From: Caldisericaceae bacterium
Lineage (GTDB): Bacteria > Caldisericota > Caldisericia > Caldisericales > Caldisericaceae
DNA: 34,950 nucleotides
Reading direction: 5' to 3'
Assembly (NCBI GenBank): GCA_036574215.1
Contig: JAINCR010000015.1
Coordinates: forward strand, 1 to 34,950
Made by a program: the position numbers and the translations under genes
Shown: in pieces, positions 7,513-16,535 of the stretch
Numbering within the stretch: position 1 is the stretch's first letter
How the letters are laid out: each line of letters opens with the position of its first letter
The notes under the pieces: model-generated
Told to the model about the DNA's origin: nothing
Seen by the model: the letters and a program-made list of their open reading frames with translations, nothing else
Database searches by the model: none

Positions 7513-10500
7513 TTAATGTGGATCTTTAGGGATACCATCAAAAACATCAACGCTATTAATCCTATCATAAGCATAGCTGGTAGTTGTGTGAGTGTTCGGG
7601 TCATAATGGGTTTCGGGGAGTTTGGGTAAGCTAAAACCACTTGTGTATACCTCAAAATGAGATTTCCCAGCACCAGTTGTGCCACCAACTGTACCCCAGT
7701 AGAGAAGCGAAAAATCCTCCCAGGTAACGCTTTCACCAAGAGGTGCAAATGGATAAGGTTTCCCAACATACTCTTTCAAATAGACTCGGACTTTGGTGCT
7801 TTGGTGAGGTTGCAGTGCAGGTATTGGAATATCTCTCATCGGCTCAAAAACTGGATAATAAAGAGGGTATCCACCATTGTAGCCTTTTTTAAGTCCGTAA
7901 AGGAAGTGTGAGAAATACGGGTTAACTCCGTCTTCATGCCACTCCCACCTTACATCTATATTCAATTTTCCAGGGCGCGAAGGCTTATCATAGTTATTTG
8001 TGATTGTAATATCCAAGTATGCAGGTCTATATAAATACTGCGGATCGGCTTTAAGGAATGGGCAATTAAGCGGATTTGGAGTAGATGAGTTAGTTGAGTT
8101 AGCAAGACTTTCTCCAATTCCTTTTGCTGTCTTTTTAACTATGTCAGTAGTCATTTCATTTGCAGGAATGCCTGCCTCCGTTAGAGCTTCCATTGCAAGA
8201 TAGTCAAGCCCAGCTTCTGTAAGTTGGTCAAAATTTGGAAGTTCTGGAGGAATTCCAAGAGACGCAAGCCCATAATCTACAAGTGCAGTTAGCGCTTTCT
8301 TCAATTCATCACGCAAACTATCGGGAAGTAGAGGGAAGTTTTTTGCAACAAAATTAACCAAATAAGCTTTTAAGTTTGCATATGCCTGTGATACCCAATT
8401 TGTAATTTTTGCTATTACATCTACTAAAGACTTAAAGAAACTAACAATCCCATCCCATAACTCTCCCCAGAAAGATTTATCTTCTTCTCTATCCCAAATT
8501 TGGATTTTACTTCCTGGTTCAAGCCACTTCCAGAGGATTTCTTTTTCATATCGCTCAGGAGTCATTGAAGGATCGTTCATATAATAATGCATATAGGGAT
8601 AAAGCGTATCTGTGCCATTTGTTACCTTAAAATTAAGCTCATACCAATGGGGATAACGGTAAACAACGTAGTAATGTGCCCAATCTGGATGCTGCCACTG
8701 AATAGGTTCGTAATGTGTTATTTTGACAGAGGGTATATACAACGGGACTGAAACTGTTTTGGAAGTATACCAAATTATGGGATTTTGTTTTTCATAATTA
8801 ACTTTTATAACTTCTGATACTGAATAATTCTCGCTTCCTACAGAAGTAGATGGAACAAATGCAACTGCACGCACATAGTAAGGAATTAAATCCCCAGGTT
8901 TTAAAGTTGAGTCTGAAGGTGCAAAATCATGGAATTTAACTGCAACTGCATTTTGATCTCCGGAAGGTGCTTTAGGGATTGGTAGCGTGTATGTCTTTGA
9001 GTAGACAAGCCCTACAGGATTATTAACCGGGTCTTTGCTATCGAAGGGTTTTGCCGAGATTTGTAGAGTAATCGATTTTGTGTTGCTTGGAAAATTTTTA
9101 AATTGAAACCATCTTACTTCTTCTGCCACACTTTCAGCGTTAAAACCAACTTCTTTTAAATGCATTAAAACGTTTGGAAATTCTCCATAGTGTGTAATAT
9201 CACCAAGTCTCTGCGTTGTCCAGATTTCAAATGATGAGGGAATAAAGACTTTTCTGCCGTTTATAGTAGCCTGTATTAATTTCGGTGAGCCGATGAATTT
9301 GTCACCGTAGAGCACTCTTATACCTTCGCCAGGGTCTCCAATACAGTTCATATTTTTATCCACAGGGACAGCTCTTACATAGTAAGTTTGTTGAGATGGA
9401 GTTTTTCTTACATTTAGTAGCGGACCTGACAAAGATAAAGGAGTGAATTTTGAAAAGTCAATAACAAATTCCTTTGTTGCTGGAGATATAGTGCCCGTTG
9501 CAACAAGCCCAGGTGGGTTTTTCCAGTTATCTACAAAACCGACAAATCGGGCTTTTGATACCTGCCAAACGATTGCATGAGGAGAAAGTGTTCCATAATC
9601 TGCATAAAAATAACGTTTCTTATTTGAAGAGGCTTCTATAAAAGCTCCGTAGTCTGCTTTCGTGTAGATCGAACCTGATGCAGGTTGTGTTTTATCTGTG
9701 GGTTTACTTAAAGGTTTTTCTGCACCTGTTGCTGCATACAGTGTAAGTTTTGTTTTATACAATGGCGCATTCAAAAGTGCTTTAAAATCAAGATTTTTGA
9801 ATTTATCTTCTTCACTCATAGGTGACGGTGGTGGCGTAAGCCTTAGTGTTGCATTAATTGATGTTCTAAAGTTTTCATAAGTCCTCTTTACTAAAATAAT
9901 ACCTTGTTCTCTTGTGGTGTTTGAAAGTGGATCAATTTTGTCTTTTGATACGCCTTTTATTATGTTGTTTTGAAAACAGAATTTCATTGATTCAAGTGCC
10001 CATGGAGCAATCTTATTTGCATCCTTAAATGGAAAATCGTTTGGTTTTACTTTAGGAAGATTCTTGTAGCTTTTTGAAAGAGCACGGTAAATCATCGTTG
10101 TAATTTCTTGCCTTACTATGGGAAGCGTTGGTGAAAATTTACCACCACCTGTTCCTTTCACTATACCCAATTGATACGCTTTTATAATTTCAGGATTTAC
10201 CGTATCAGAGAATAGAGAAGCACCTGCAGTAACAGTTTTATTTGTAAGTTTTGTGTAGAGCTTAACAACAATTACACAGAATTCCTCTCTTGTGATTGGC
10301 TGCTGAAATTTACCCATGATGTCAGGATACGTAAGCCCGTAATTATAAGCCTGTGTGAGTTCTGAAACTGCCCATTTGCTTGCCGTGTTGTCTTTAAAAA
10401 TTGGAGTGTCTAATCCAAAAACTTTTACTCCCCCAAAAAAGTTTAGAAAAAGCATTACAAAAACTAACCAAATTGTTAATACTTTAGTAAACACCAACAT
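7513..10500 (-). CDS. Secreted SLH-domain surface protein
   Basis: A 995-aa exported protein. The first 30 residues form a hydrophobic signal peptide. Three S-layer-homology repeats follow at about 33-85, 95-145 and 155-210, each with the usual (F)xD...W/A...I..A...G...G and later TR-E / RQE signatures (for example FSPTLPIVRQEITTMIYRAL). SLH domains anchor proteins to pyruvylated cell-wall polymers. The remaining 750 residues are beta-rich, with an amphipathic helical stretch (about 680-790, containing ELWDGIVSFFKSLVDVIAK) and a further beta domain at the C-terminus. No enzyme motif is recognised. The ATG at 10500 follows AAAGGAGGTG. It is divergent from the pilus operon with a 243-bp shared spacer, which suggests but does not prove a joint surface role. 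Confidence 0.88.
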   Translation of the reverse strand: MLVFTKVLTIWLVFVMLFLNFFGGVKVFGLDTPIFKDNTASKWAVSELTQAYNYGLTYPDIMGKFQQPITREEFCVIVVKLYTKLTNKTVTAGASLFSDTVNPEIIKAYQLGIVKGTGGGKFSPTLPIVRQEITTMIYRALSKSYKNLPKVKPNDFPFKDANKIAPWALESMKFCFQNNIIKGVSKDKIDPLSNTTREQGIILVKRTYENFRTSINATLRLTPPPSPMSEEDKFKNLDFKALLNAPLYKTKLTLYAATGAEKPLSKPTDKTQPASGSIYTKADYGAFIEASSNKKRYFYADYGTLSPHAIVWQVSKARFVGFVDNWKNPPGLVATGTISPATKEFVIDFSKFTPLSLSGPLLNVRKTPSQQTYYVRAVPVDKNMNCIGDPGEGIRVLYGDKFIGSPKLIQATINGRKVFIPSSFEIWTTQRLGDITHYGEFPNVLMHLKEVGFNAESVAEEVRWFQFKNFPSNTKSITLQISAKPFDSKDPVNNPVGLVYSKTYTLPIPKAPSGDQNAVAVKFHDFAPSDSTLKPGDLIPYYVRAVAFVPSTSVGSENYSVSEVIKVNYEKQNPIIWYTSKTVSVPLYIPSVKITHYEPIQWQHPDWAHYYVVYRYPHWYELNFKVTNGTDTLYPYMHYYMNDPSMTPERYEKEILWKWLEPGSKIQIWDREEDKSFWGELWDGIVSFFKSLVDVIAKITNWVSQAYANLKAYLVNFVAKNFPLLPDSLRDELKKALTALVDYGLASLGIPPELPNFDQLTEAGLDYLAMEALTEAGIPANEMTTDIVKKTAKGIGESLANSTNSSTPNPLNCPFLKADPQYLYRPAYLDITITNNYDKPSRPGKLNIDVRWEWHEDGVNPYFSHFLYGLKKGYNGGYPLYYPVFEPMRDIPIPALQPHQSTKVRVYLKEYVGKPYPFAPLGESVTWEDFSLLYWGTVGGTTGAGKSHFEVYTSGFSLPKLPETHYDPNTHTTTSYAYDRINSVDVFDGIPKDPH

Positions 10501-10560
10501 AAGCGCACCTCCTTTAGTCCCCTCTTATGTCAAAAAAATTTACATATACTACTACTCTAA

Positions 10561-10589
10561 AGTATAAAACTAATCAATTAATTTTGCAA
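10561..10589 (-). promoter_or_regulatory. Promoter of the SLH-protein gene
   Basis: Read on the minus strand, TTGCAA (10584-10589) and TATACT (10561-10566) are separated by 17 nt, giving a leader of about 55 nt before the start at 10500. Confidence 0.5.
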
Positions 10590-10692
10590 ATTATAGTTGA
10601 CATTAAAAAAATTTTTCAAAATTCTAAGTTTGTTTAAAAATTTTCTTATCTTAAGTAAACATCTATAAGAAGAGGCTACGGTAGAGTAAAAA

Positions 10693-10720
10693 TTGATTTT
10701 TTAAAAAATGTATATATAAT
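10693..10720 (+). promoter_or_regulatory. Promoter of the pilus operon
   Basis: TTGATT (10693-10698) and a perfect TATAAT (10715-10720) are separated by 16 nt, with the predicted start near 10727. The ribosome site AAGGGG (10731-10736) and GTG start at 10744 follow at once, so the 5' leader is very short. Confidence 0.6.
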
Positions 10721-10743
10721 GTTAAAATGAAAGGGGATTTTAA

Positions 10744-11928
10744 GTGAGAAGAGGTTATGCTTTAGTATTAGTAACAATAATCATAACTCTAATGATTATG
10801 GGCCTTATAAATTCAGTATCCGTATGGTTAAGGACGCATGCTTTAGAATTAAACGAAACTTCGGGAAGAGAAGTTGCCTTATATGTAGCACAGTATGGCA
10901 TTAACGAAATGATATACAACATAAATAACGGAACGGCATATTCAGATGGAGCTTCTATAAACGGAACAACACCAAACGGGTTTACATATACAGCTACATA
11001 TTACCAAACCGATACTTTTGGAGGTTCTGCATACATAAAAGGAGAAGGAACAGCATACGGATATACAAGAGTTATATATGCATCGATTATTAGTTTAACT
11101 TCATCTGACTTTTTTAAATACAACCTCTATACTCGGGAGGGAAACTACACCAAAACAAACTCAAATGTAGATTACATAACATTCTATAACTCAATTTATG
11201 GACAAAATTATTTTTACAACACAACTTCTGGTGTGCTTCCCGACCCACAATTTGCATGGTATACAAACCCAAATAACTATCTTGCAAATGTATTTAGAAA
11301 AATAAATTCGAGTAATACAAATTATAATTTCAACTTAGACGCACCTCTATATAATAAACGAGTTGTTTTTATTAACTATACAGGAAATAGTAGCACTGCA
11401 ACATTAACAGTTAACTTCAATAATTTAAGATCCAACAAAACACTGAGTATCATTACAAACTACCCCAATGTTTATTTCCAGTTGAATCTGGAACAATTAA
11501 TAGGAACGCAAATAACCTGGAGTGCTCGTAAAGCATCCGGTGGAAAATTTTATCCACTATTTTTACATGTCCCTAAGGTAGGAAGTGGAAGTGTATATAT
11601 TAACTTAGATTATTCACAAACAGATACAAAAACTATAATTTTTGAAGGCTTATTCTATACAAAATCACCTGTTACTATTGAATACGGAGGCTCTTATTGG
11701 GGATTTTTAAAAATCTTAGGTCAAATGCTTGCAGACTCACTTTTAACCGATTGGGATTATTACGAATCTTTTCTTGGCATTCCAATAGATATAAATGGCG
11801 ACGGATTATACACTACAGAAACAATATTTGATTATGTAGACTACCATAGCAAACTTCCAAAACCTTTTTCAAGCACAGGTGGCACACAAATAGAATACAT
11901 GGTTGGCACATATAGAGAGGAATACTAA
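10744..11928 (+). CDS. PilX/GspK-like minor prepilin, long form
   Basis: 394 aa with a GTG start at 10744 after AAGGGG. The N-terminus MRRGYALVLVTIIITLMIMG is a short basic prepilin-like leader, a Gly cleavage residue and a long hydrophobic helix. Position +5 after the Gly is Leu rather than Glu, as in GspK, the large tip pseudopilin that lacks Glu5. The segment after the helix (ETSGREVALYVAQYGINEM) resembles the PilX/GspK 'A-x-AGl' helix. The rest is Asn/Tyr/Thr-rich and beta-like. The length (PilX usually about 200 aa, GspK about 300) points to a GspK-type tip subunit. It is the first gene of the pilus operon and overlaps the next gene by 1 nt (TAATG). Confidence 0.75.
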   Translation: MRRGYALVLVTIIITLMIMGLINSVSVWLRTHALELNETSGREVALYVAQYGINEMIYNINNGTAYSDGASINGTTPNGFTYTATYYQTDTFGGSAYIKGEGTAYGYTRVIYASIISLTSSDFFKYNLYTREGNYTKTNSNVDYITFYNSIYGQNYFYNTTSGVLPDPQFAWYTNPNNYLANVFRKINSSNTNYNFNLDAPLYNKRVVFINYTGNSSTATLTVNFNNLRSNKTLSIITNYPNVYFQLNLEQLIGTQITWSARKASGGKFYPLFLHVPKVGSGSVYINLDYSQTDTKTIIFEGLFYTKSPVTIEYGGSYWGFLKILGQMLADSLLTDWDYYESFLGIPIDINGDGLYTTETIFDYVDYHSKLPKPFSSTGGTQIEYMVGTYREEY

Positions 11929-12332
11929 TGAGAAAAAGGGGCTTTACTTTAGTAGAAGTTGCCATTGCTATTGTTTTATTTGCAATAGTTACGCTTTGGA
12001 GCATAAATGTATTAATAAATATGTCAAAAGGAAGCTCTACAACCGAGGATTTAACCATTGCAACACTTTTAGCATCTCAAAAAATTGAAGAACTAAAAAG
12101 TCTTAGTTATGATGAACTTAATAATACGCAAAACGTAATTACTCCTACAGACTTTCCTTCGCCTTACGAAAATTACCAGTATACACTAAAGATTAAAAAA
12201 GATGAGCAAAACGATTACGCAATATTTATAGTTACTGTCTCAGTATACAAGAAAAATAATTCCACACCACTTATTACAATTGATGCAAACTACATTAGGA
12301 GAATTTCTGATGGCAAAAATATCGGCTTATAG
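11928..12332 (+). CDS. PilV/GspI-like minor prepilin
   Basis: 134 aa, starting MRKRG-FTLVEVAIAIVL, a canonical class III prepilin signal: a five-residue leader ending in Gly, Phe as the new N-terminus and Glu at +5. The hydrophobic helix runs to about residue 28, followed by TEDLTIATLLASQKIEELK, the conserved alpha1-C helix of PilV/GspI proteins, then a short beta domain. Prepilin peptidase should cleave after Gly5, but none is encoded in the window. It sits between the GspK-like and PilW/GspJ-like genes, which is the gene order of tip pseudopilins. Confidence 0.82.
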   Translation: MRKRGFTLVEVAIAIVLFAIVTLWSINVLINMSKGSSTTEDLTIATLLASQKIEELKSLSYDELNNTQNVITPTDFPSPYENYQYTLKIKKDEQNDYAIFIVTVSVYKKNNSTPLITIDANYIRRISDGKNIGL

Positions 12333-12831
12333 AAGAGGCTTTACAGTTATTGAGATATCTATTGTAATTGCAATTATCTTAATTATTGCAATCCCTGTAT
12401 CTGTATTCATTGCAAACTATTCACAGGGTTTTATTGTAGAAAATATCCAGGTTAAAGAGCAGTATTATCTAAACATTATCTTACAGGATTTAGAGCAGAG
12501 AATAAGAAGGGCAGACGCAAACTCAATTGCTTTTGACACTACAAATAAAATCCTTAATTTTACCTATATTGACGCAGAAATTGATGGTAGCAAAAAAACA
12601 ACCCTATACTGTAGATACGTGCTTGAAAATCCACAAACCGATAACGCAATTTTTAAAAGGGCTGTTTCAACTGACTCTAATACTTCACCAACGATTTTTC
12701 CACCGGGACTTGAGAAAGGAATTATCTACGACTTTAATGTGCAATTACTAACAACCGATACCTGCACCATAACCCTTACTTCAAAAACAGACTTTGTTTT
12801 ACAAAAAACCATATATCTATTAAACTATTAA
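12310..12831 (+). CDS. PilW/GspJ-like minor prepilin
   Basis: The start is taken as ATG 12310 (173 aa) because AGGAGA lies just upstream at 12297-12302 and this gives a standard leader, MAKISAYRRG, before FTVIEISIVIAII. Glu is present at +5. The helix is followed by QYYLNIILQDLEQRIRRADA, typical of PilW/GspJ. The gene overlaps the preceding one by 23 nt. With the two upstream genes it would form a GspI-GspJ-GspK-like trimer that caps and primes the filament (known for type II secretion and T4P, inferred here). Confidence 0.82.
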   Translation: MAKISAYRRGFTVIEISIVIAIILIIAIPVSVFIANYSQGFIVENIQVKEQYYLNIILQDLEQRIRRADANSIAFDTTNKILNFTYIDAEIDGSKKTTLYCRYVLENPQTDNAIFKRAVSTDSNTSPTIFPPGLEKGIIYDFNVQLLTTDTCTITLTSKTDFVLQKTIYLLNY

Positions 12832-12845
12832 ATAGGAGATAAATT

Positions 12846-14306
12846 ATGGGAAATTTGCTTTTGGGTATTACTTTAAATGAAACTGCTATGCGCTGTGCAA
12901 TCATTGAAAACACTGAAAACAATTTTAAAATACGTGCACTTAAGGAATTTACATATCCAAATTTTGAAGAGGCACTAACAGATAAAACACTTATCAATTC
13001 GGTAAGAAGTTTCATTAAAAATTTTAGATACGTAAATTGTGCAGTTTCTATACCACAGAACGTTGCCTTTACAAGGATTAAAAATGTCCCAAAATTACCA
13101 AACGACAAAATTTTTAAATTGATACAATCTGAAATAAAAGATTACGCAATCTTCAAACAAGAAAACGTTGCTCTTGGTTTTATAAAAGTTGATGATAATG
13201 CCGATAGCCAAAATGTCCTCTGGGCAGGCATTAAAGAGCCAATCTTACTTAATATTCTAACTTTTTTAAAACAGTGTAAAATAAAAGCAAACATAATAAC
13301 AATACCACAAATAGGAATAGTTTTTGGAATAAGTGAATTTTATAAAGAAATCGATCCGTATGTAGTGATTAACATTGATAAAGATTCAACAACACTAACA
13401 GCAGTGCAAGGAAAAAAGGTTCTTTACAATTACATTCAAGATATAGGGTATGAAGTATTTGAAAAAGATGATGTCTCCTCAAAAAACATCTTTATTGGAA
13501 ACATTGTTTCAACACTAAATTTTATAACAAGAACTCAAAACATTTCCATTAAAAAAATTTTTCTTATAGCACACACTGATATTACTACTCAAATAGTATC
13601 AAGTTTATCTAACAGGCTTCCTCTAGCACCAATTATGCTTTCAATACCTGAATCAATAGAAATTATAAACGAAGAAGATTACTTAGAAATTCAAAAAAAC
13701 CAGGGAAATAAATACTTTGTTTCTGTTGCACTTGCAGTTCTCTCACAACTAAAGGAAAAAGATATAAGTTTAAAAATAAACGAATACTTTGTAAGAGAAA
13801 GAGTCTCTGAAAGTCTTAAAGTATTTGCAACTGTCTTGACGTTGATTGTAATAAATGGTGCGGCGGTAATTGCCTACCCCATTTTAAAAACAAACCTTAC
13901 AGAAGTTGAAAACAACATAAAAAATGTTTCTAAATCAATCTCAGAAATTTCTATTCCCTCATTGGATGTTAAAAAACTACAAGATGACCTTCAATCATTA
14001 AAAGATAAAACTACCAAATTGCAACTACTTGAAAATTCGTTAAATGACAAAGTAAAATTTTCAACAGTTTTGGACGATCTTGCAGTAAGATTACCTTCTT
14101 CAACTACAATTGAAACTTTAGCAATAAAAGAAGACAATACCATCTTTTTAAGGAGTATTACAAATTTGTGCAAAAGCGCTTTTGACTACGAAGAAAATCT
14201 TAGCCGTTCAAACGTAGTGGAAAACCAAACTGTTCTAAGGGTCATAAATGATAAAACTCAAAATGTTATTTTTGAAATGGAAATGAAAATAAGGGGTAAA
14301 AAATGA
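12846..14306 (+). CDS. pilM: PilM-PilN fusion protein (type IV pilus inner-membrane assembly)
   Basis: 486 aa, longer than PilM (about 350) or PilN (about 190) alone. Residues 1 to about 312 form an actin-like PilM domain, with a degenerate phosphate-1 start (LLLGITLNETAMRCAIIE) and a clearer second phosphate motif near VVINIDKDSTTLTAV. A transmembrane helix at about 323-345 (VFATVLTLIVINGAAVIAY) is followed by a coiled-coil (VKKLQDDLQSLKDKTTKLQ) and a PilN-type domain beginning LDDLAVRLPSSTTIETLAI. In most systems PilM binds the N-terminal tail of PilN; here they are one chain. AGGAG lies at 12834-12838. Its last 4 nt overlap pilO (ATGA). Confidence 0.82.
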   Translation: MGNLLLGITLNETAMRCAIIENTENNFKIRALKEFTYPNFEEALTDKTLINSVRSFIKNFRYVNCAVSIPQNVAFTRIKNVPKLPNDKIFKLIQSEIKDYAIFKQENVALGFIKVDDNADSQNVLWAGIKEPILLNILTFLKQCKIKANIITIPQIGIVFGISEFYKEIDPYVVINIDKDSTTLTAVQGKKVLYNYIQDIGYEVFEKDDVSSKNIFIGNIVSTLNFITRTQNISIKKIFLIAHTDITTQIVSSLSNRLPLAPIMLSIPESIEIINEEDYLEIQKNQGNKYFVSVALAVLSQLKEKDISLKINEYFVRERVSESLKVFATVLTLIVINGAAVIAYPILKTNLTEVENNIKNVSKSISEISIPSLDVKKLQDDLQSLKDKTTKLQLLENSLNDKVKFSTVLDDLAVRLPSSTTIETLAIKEDNTIFLRSITNLCKSAFDYEENLSRSNVVENQTVLRVINDKTQNVIFEMEMKIRGKK

Positions 14307-14866
14307 AAAAAGACCAAAAAAGCAAAATAAGGTTTTTTATAATAGTAGTAATCGTTGAGATTATTTTAGTTATTTCAATTATATCCTATTTAGGCATTCT
14401 TTTAACAAAAAAATCAGGCGAATTAAGTGCTAAAACACAAGAACTCCAAGATTTAGTCCAAAGTGTTCATACTATTGAAACTCTCAAAAATGAAAATGAA
14501 AAAGAAAATGAAAATCTTACGAATTTGAAAAGCAAATTTTTTAATGATGATTCACTACTTACCTTCTTAAAAAACTTCTGCAATAAAGCAAACATTTACA
14601 ATTTAGAAATATTTACTATGGAGTTTGGCACTCTTTCCCCAGTTGTAGACACTTCCCCTCCGCTAAAGAAGCTTCCTGTAAGCATATCAATGAGAGGAAG
14701 TTATAGAAGTCTTACAAACTTTTTAAAGTATCTTGAAAGTAATAAAGAACACATTGAAGAAATTGACCTTAACTTTAGTAATGATACCGTCCTATTGAAT
14801 ATGGTGTTTTACGTGCAAACTAACTCTTTAGACAGATGGGTTTACGAAGGAGCTATTAATGAATAA
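14303..14866 (+). CDS. pilO: PilO-like pilus assembly protein
   Basis: 187 aa with one transmembrane helix at about residues 10-32 (FFIIVVIVEIILVISIISYL), a coiled-coil at 35-70 (SGELSAKTQELQDLVQSV) and a C-terminal ferredoxin-like PilO domain containing LPVSISMRGSYRSLTNFLK, the conserved 'v.l.G.Y..l..Fl..Le' pattern. PilO pairs with PilN to align the motor with the filament. Its start overlaps the PilM-PilN gene by 4 nt and its end overlaps pilB by 8 nt, so translational coupling is likely. Confidence 0.82.
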   Translation: MKKDQKSKIRFFIIVVIVEIILVISIISYLGILLTKKSGELSAKTQELQDLVQSVHTIETLKNENEKENENLTNLKSKFFNDDSLLTFLKNFCNKANIYNLEIFTMEFGTLSPVVDTSPPLKKLPVSISMRGSYRSLTNFLKYLESNKEHIEEIDLNFSNDTVLLNMVFYVQTNSLDRWVYEGAINE

Positions 14867-16535
14867 AGAGTCAAGGATTGGAGATCTTCTTATAAAGCTT
14901 GGAAAAATCACACCACAACAATTAGAAGAGGCTTTAGAAGAACAGAAAAGAACCCAAGAAAAATTAGGAGAAATATTAGTAAATAAAGGTTTTATAACAC
15001 CATTAGATCTTTCAAAAGTTCTCGAAGAGCAGACAAACATACCTTCAATTTCTTTATCTAATATCAAAATTGGTGAAGATGTTTGCTCACTTATTCCTGA
15101 AAGTTTTGTAAGAATAAATAAAGTTTTACCAATAAGTAAAACTTCCGACACTGTAGAAGTTGCCGTTGTGCCACCCATTAACCCGCAGGCTCTTGAAGAT
15201 ATCAAATTAATGACAGGGCTTAAAGTAAAACCGTATATTGTATCTGATGCCGAATTTGAAAACGCACTCAACAAGGTATGCTCAATTAAAAAGAAAATTA
15301 GTGAAACTCTTTCCCAAGTTGAAAAAAAGAAGGAAGGTAGAGAAATTAAAATCATTTCTACAGTTCCCACTGGAGCTGAGCCCGTCACTGTTGCACTCAC
15401 AAACTCAATCATATCAGATGCAATAAATCAAAATGCTTCAGATATCCACCTTGACCCACAAGAGTTTTACACTCAGGTAAGATACAGAATCGATGGTATT
15501 ATTTACAATGTGTTAACCCTACCAAAGGATGTTGCAGAATCAATTACAACCCTTATAAAAGTAAATGCTAACATGGATATTGCAGAAAGAAGACGCCCCC
15601 AAGATGGACACTTTACCGCTAAATACGAAGATGAACTTTACGATTTTAGAGTAGGCACAATGAGTAGTTCCTTTGGAGAAAAACTAAACATCAGGATACT
15701 CAGTAAGCGAAGATTACTAATGCCTCTTGAGAGACTTGGTATGCTTAAAGAACAATTTGAAATTTTCCTTAAACTCATTAAAAAACCTTACGGTATTATT
15801 CTTGTAACAGGTCCAACTGGCTCTGGAAAAACAACTACATTATATTCTGCAATATCAACCTTAAATACAGGAGAAAAAGAAATCGTAACACTTGAAGACC
15901 CTGTTGAATACGATCTTCCAGGTATTGTGCAAATTCAAATAAACGAAGAAGCGGGTATAACATTTGCAACAGGTTTAAGGTCTATACTGAGGCTTGACCC
16001 TGACATCATCATGGTAGGAGAAATTAGAGACCTTGAAACAGCAAAAATAGCAGTAGAGGCTTCTTTAACAGGGCACTTGGTATTAGCATCAATGCATACA
16101 AACGACTCTTTTTCAACCCCAATAAGACTTCTAAACCTTGGCATTGAACCGTATTTGTTGTCTTCATCTCTTATAGGAGTTATCGCTCAAAGACTTGTAA
16201 GGGTAATTTGCCACAACTGTAAAGAAAGTTATATTCCAAGTGAAATAGAAAAACAAGCGTTTCTAAAAGAGTTATCAAATGATATTAGTGAACTATACAT
16301 AGGAAAAGGCTGTTCAATTTGCAATAACATTGGTTTCAGAGGAAGAACGGGTGTCTTTGAAATACTTGAAATTAATGAAAACATCGCTAACATGATTGAA
16401 AAGTCTACTCCATACGAAAAAATTAAGGAAGAAGCTCTTAAATCAAAAATGATTACCTTAAGACAAGCAGCACTTATGAAGGCAAAAGAAGGGATAACCA
16501 CTTTTAGTGAGGTAGAAAGGGTTTTTGGACTATGA
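14859..16535 (+). CDS. pilB: Type IV pilus assembly / type II secretion ATPase (PilB/GspE)
   Basis: 558 aa, the full length of PilB. An N-terminal MshEN/T2SSE-N domain (RIGDLLIKLGKITPQQLEEA) is followed by the hexameric ATPase core. The core has the Walker A GPTGSGKT at 318-325, the Asp box/Walker B DPDIIMVGEIRD at 380-391 and the His box HLVLASMHTND near 405. A tetracysteine zinc site is formed by CHNC 451-454 and CSIC 485-488, a hallmark of extension ATPases as opposed to PilT. It powers filament extension from the cytoplasmic face of PilC. No retraction ATPase (PilT) is found nearby. Confidence 0.95.
   Translation: MNKESRIGDLLIKLGKITPQQLEEALEEQKRTQEKLGEILVNKGFITPLDLSKVLEEQTNIPSISLSNIKIGEDVCSLIPESFVRINKVLPISKTSDTVEVAVVPPINPQALEDIKLMTGLKVKPYIVSDAEFENALNKVCSIKKKISETLSQVEKKKEGREIKIISTVPTGAEPVTVALTNSIISDAINQNASDIHLDPQEFYTQVRYRIDGIIYNVLTLPKDVAESITTLIKVNANMDIAERRRPQDGHFTAKYEDELYDFRVGTMSSSFGEKLNIRILSKRRLLMPLERLGMLKEQFEIFLKLIKKPYGIILVTGPTGSGKTTTLYSAISTLNTGEKEIVTLEDPVEYDLPGIVQIQINEEAGITFATGLRSILRLDPDIIMVGEIRDLETAKIAVEASLTGHLVLASMHTNDSFSTPIRLLNLGIEPYLLSSSLIGVIAQRLVRVICHNCKESYIPSEIEKQAFLKELSNDISELYIGKGCSICNNIGFRGRTGVFEILEINENIANMIEKSTPYEKIKEEALKSKMITLRQAALMKAKEGITTFSEVERVFGL

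Noticed and set aside
10597-10602. Perfect TTGACA on the plus strand upstream of the pilus operon
   Set aside because: No acceptable -10 lies 15-19 nt downstream, and a better complete promoter is at 10693-10720.
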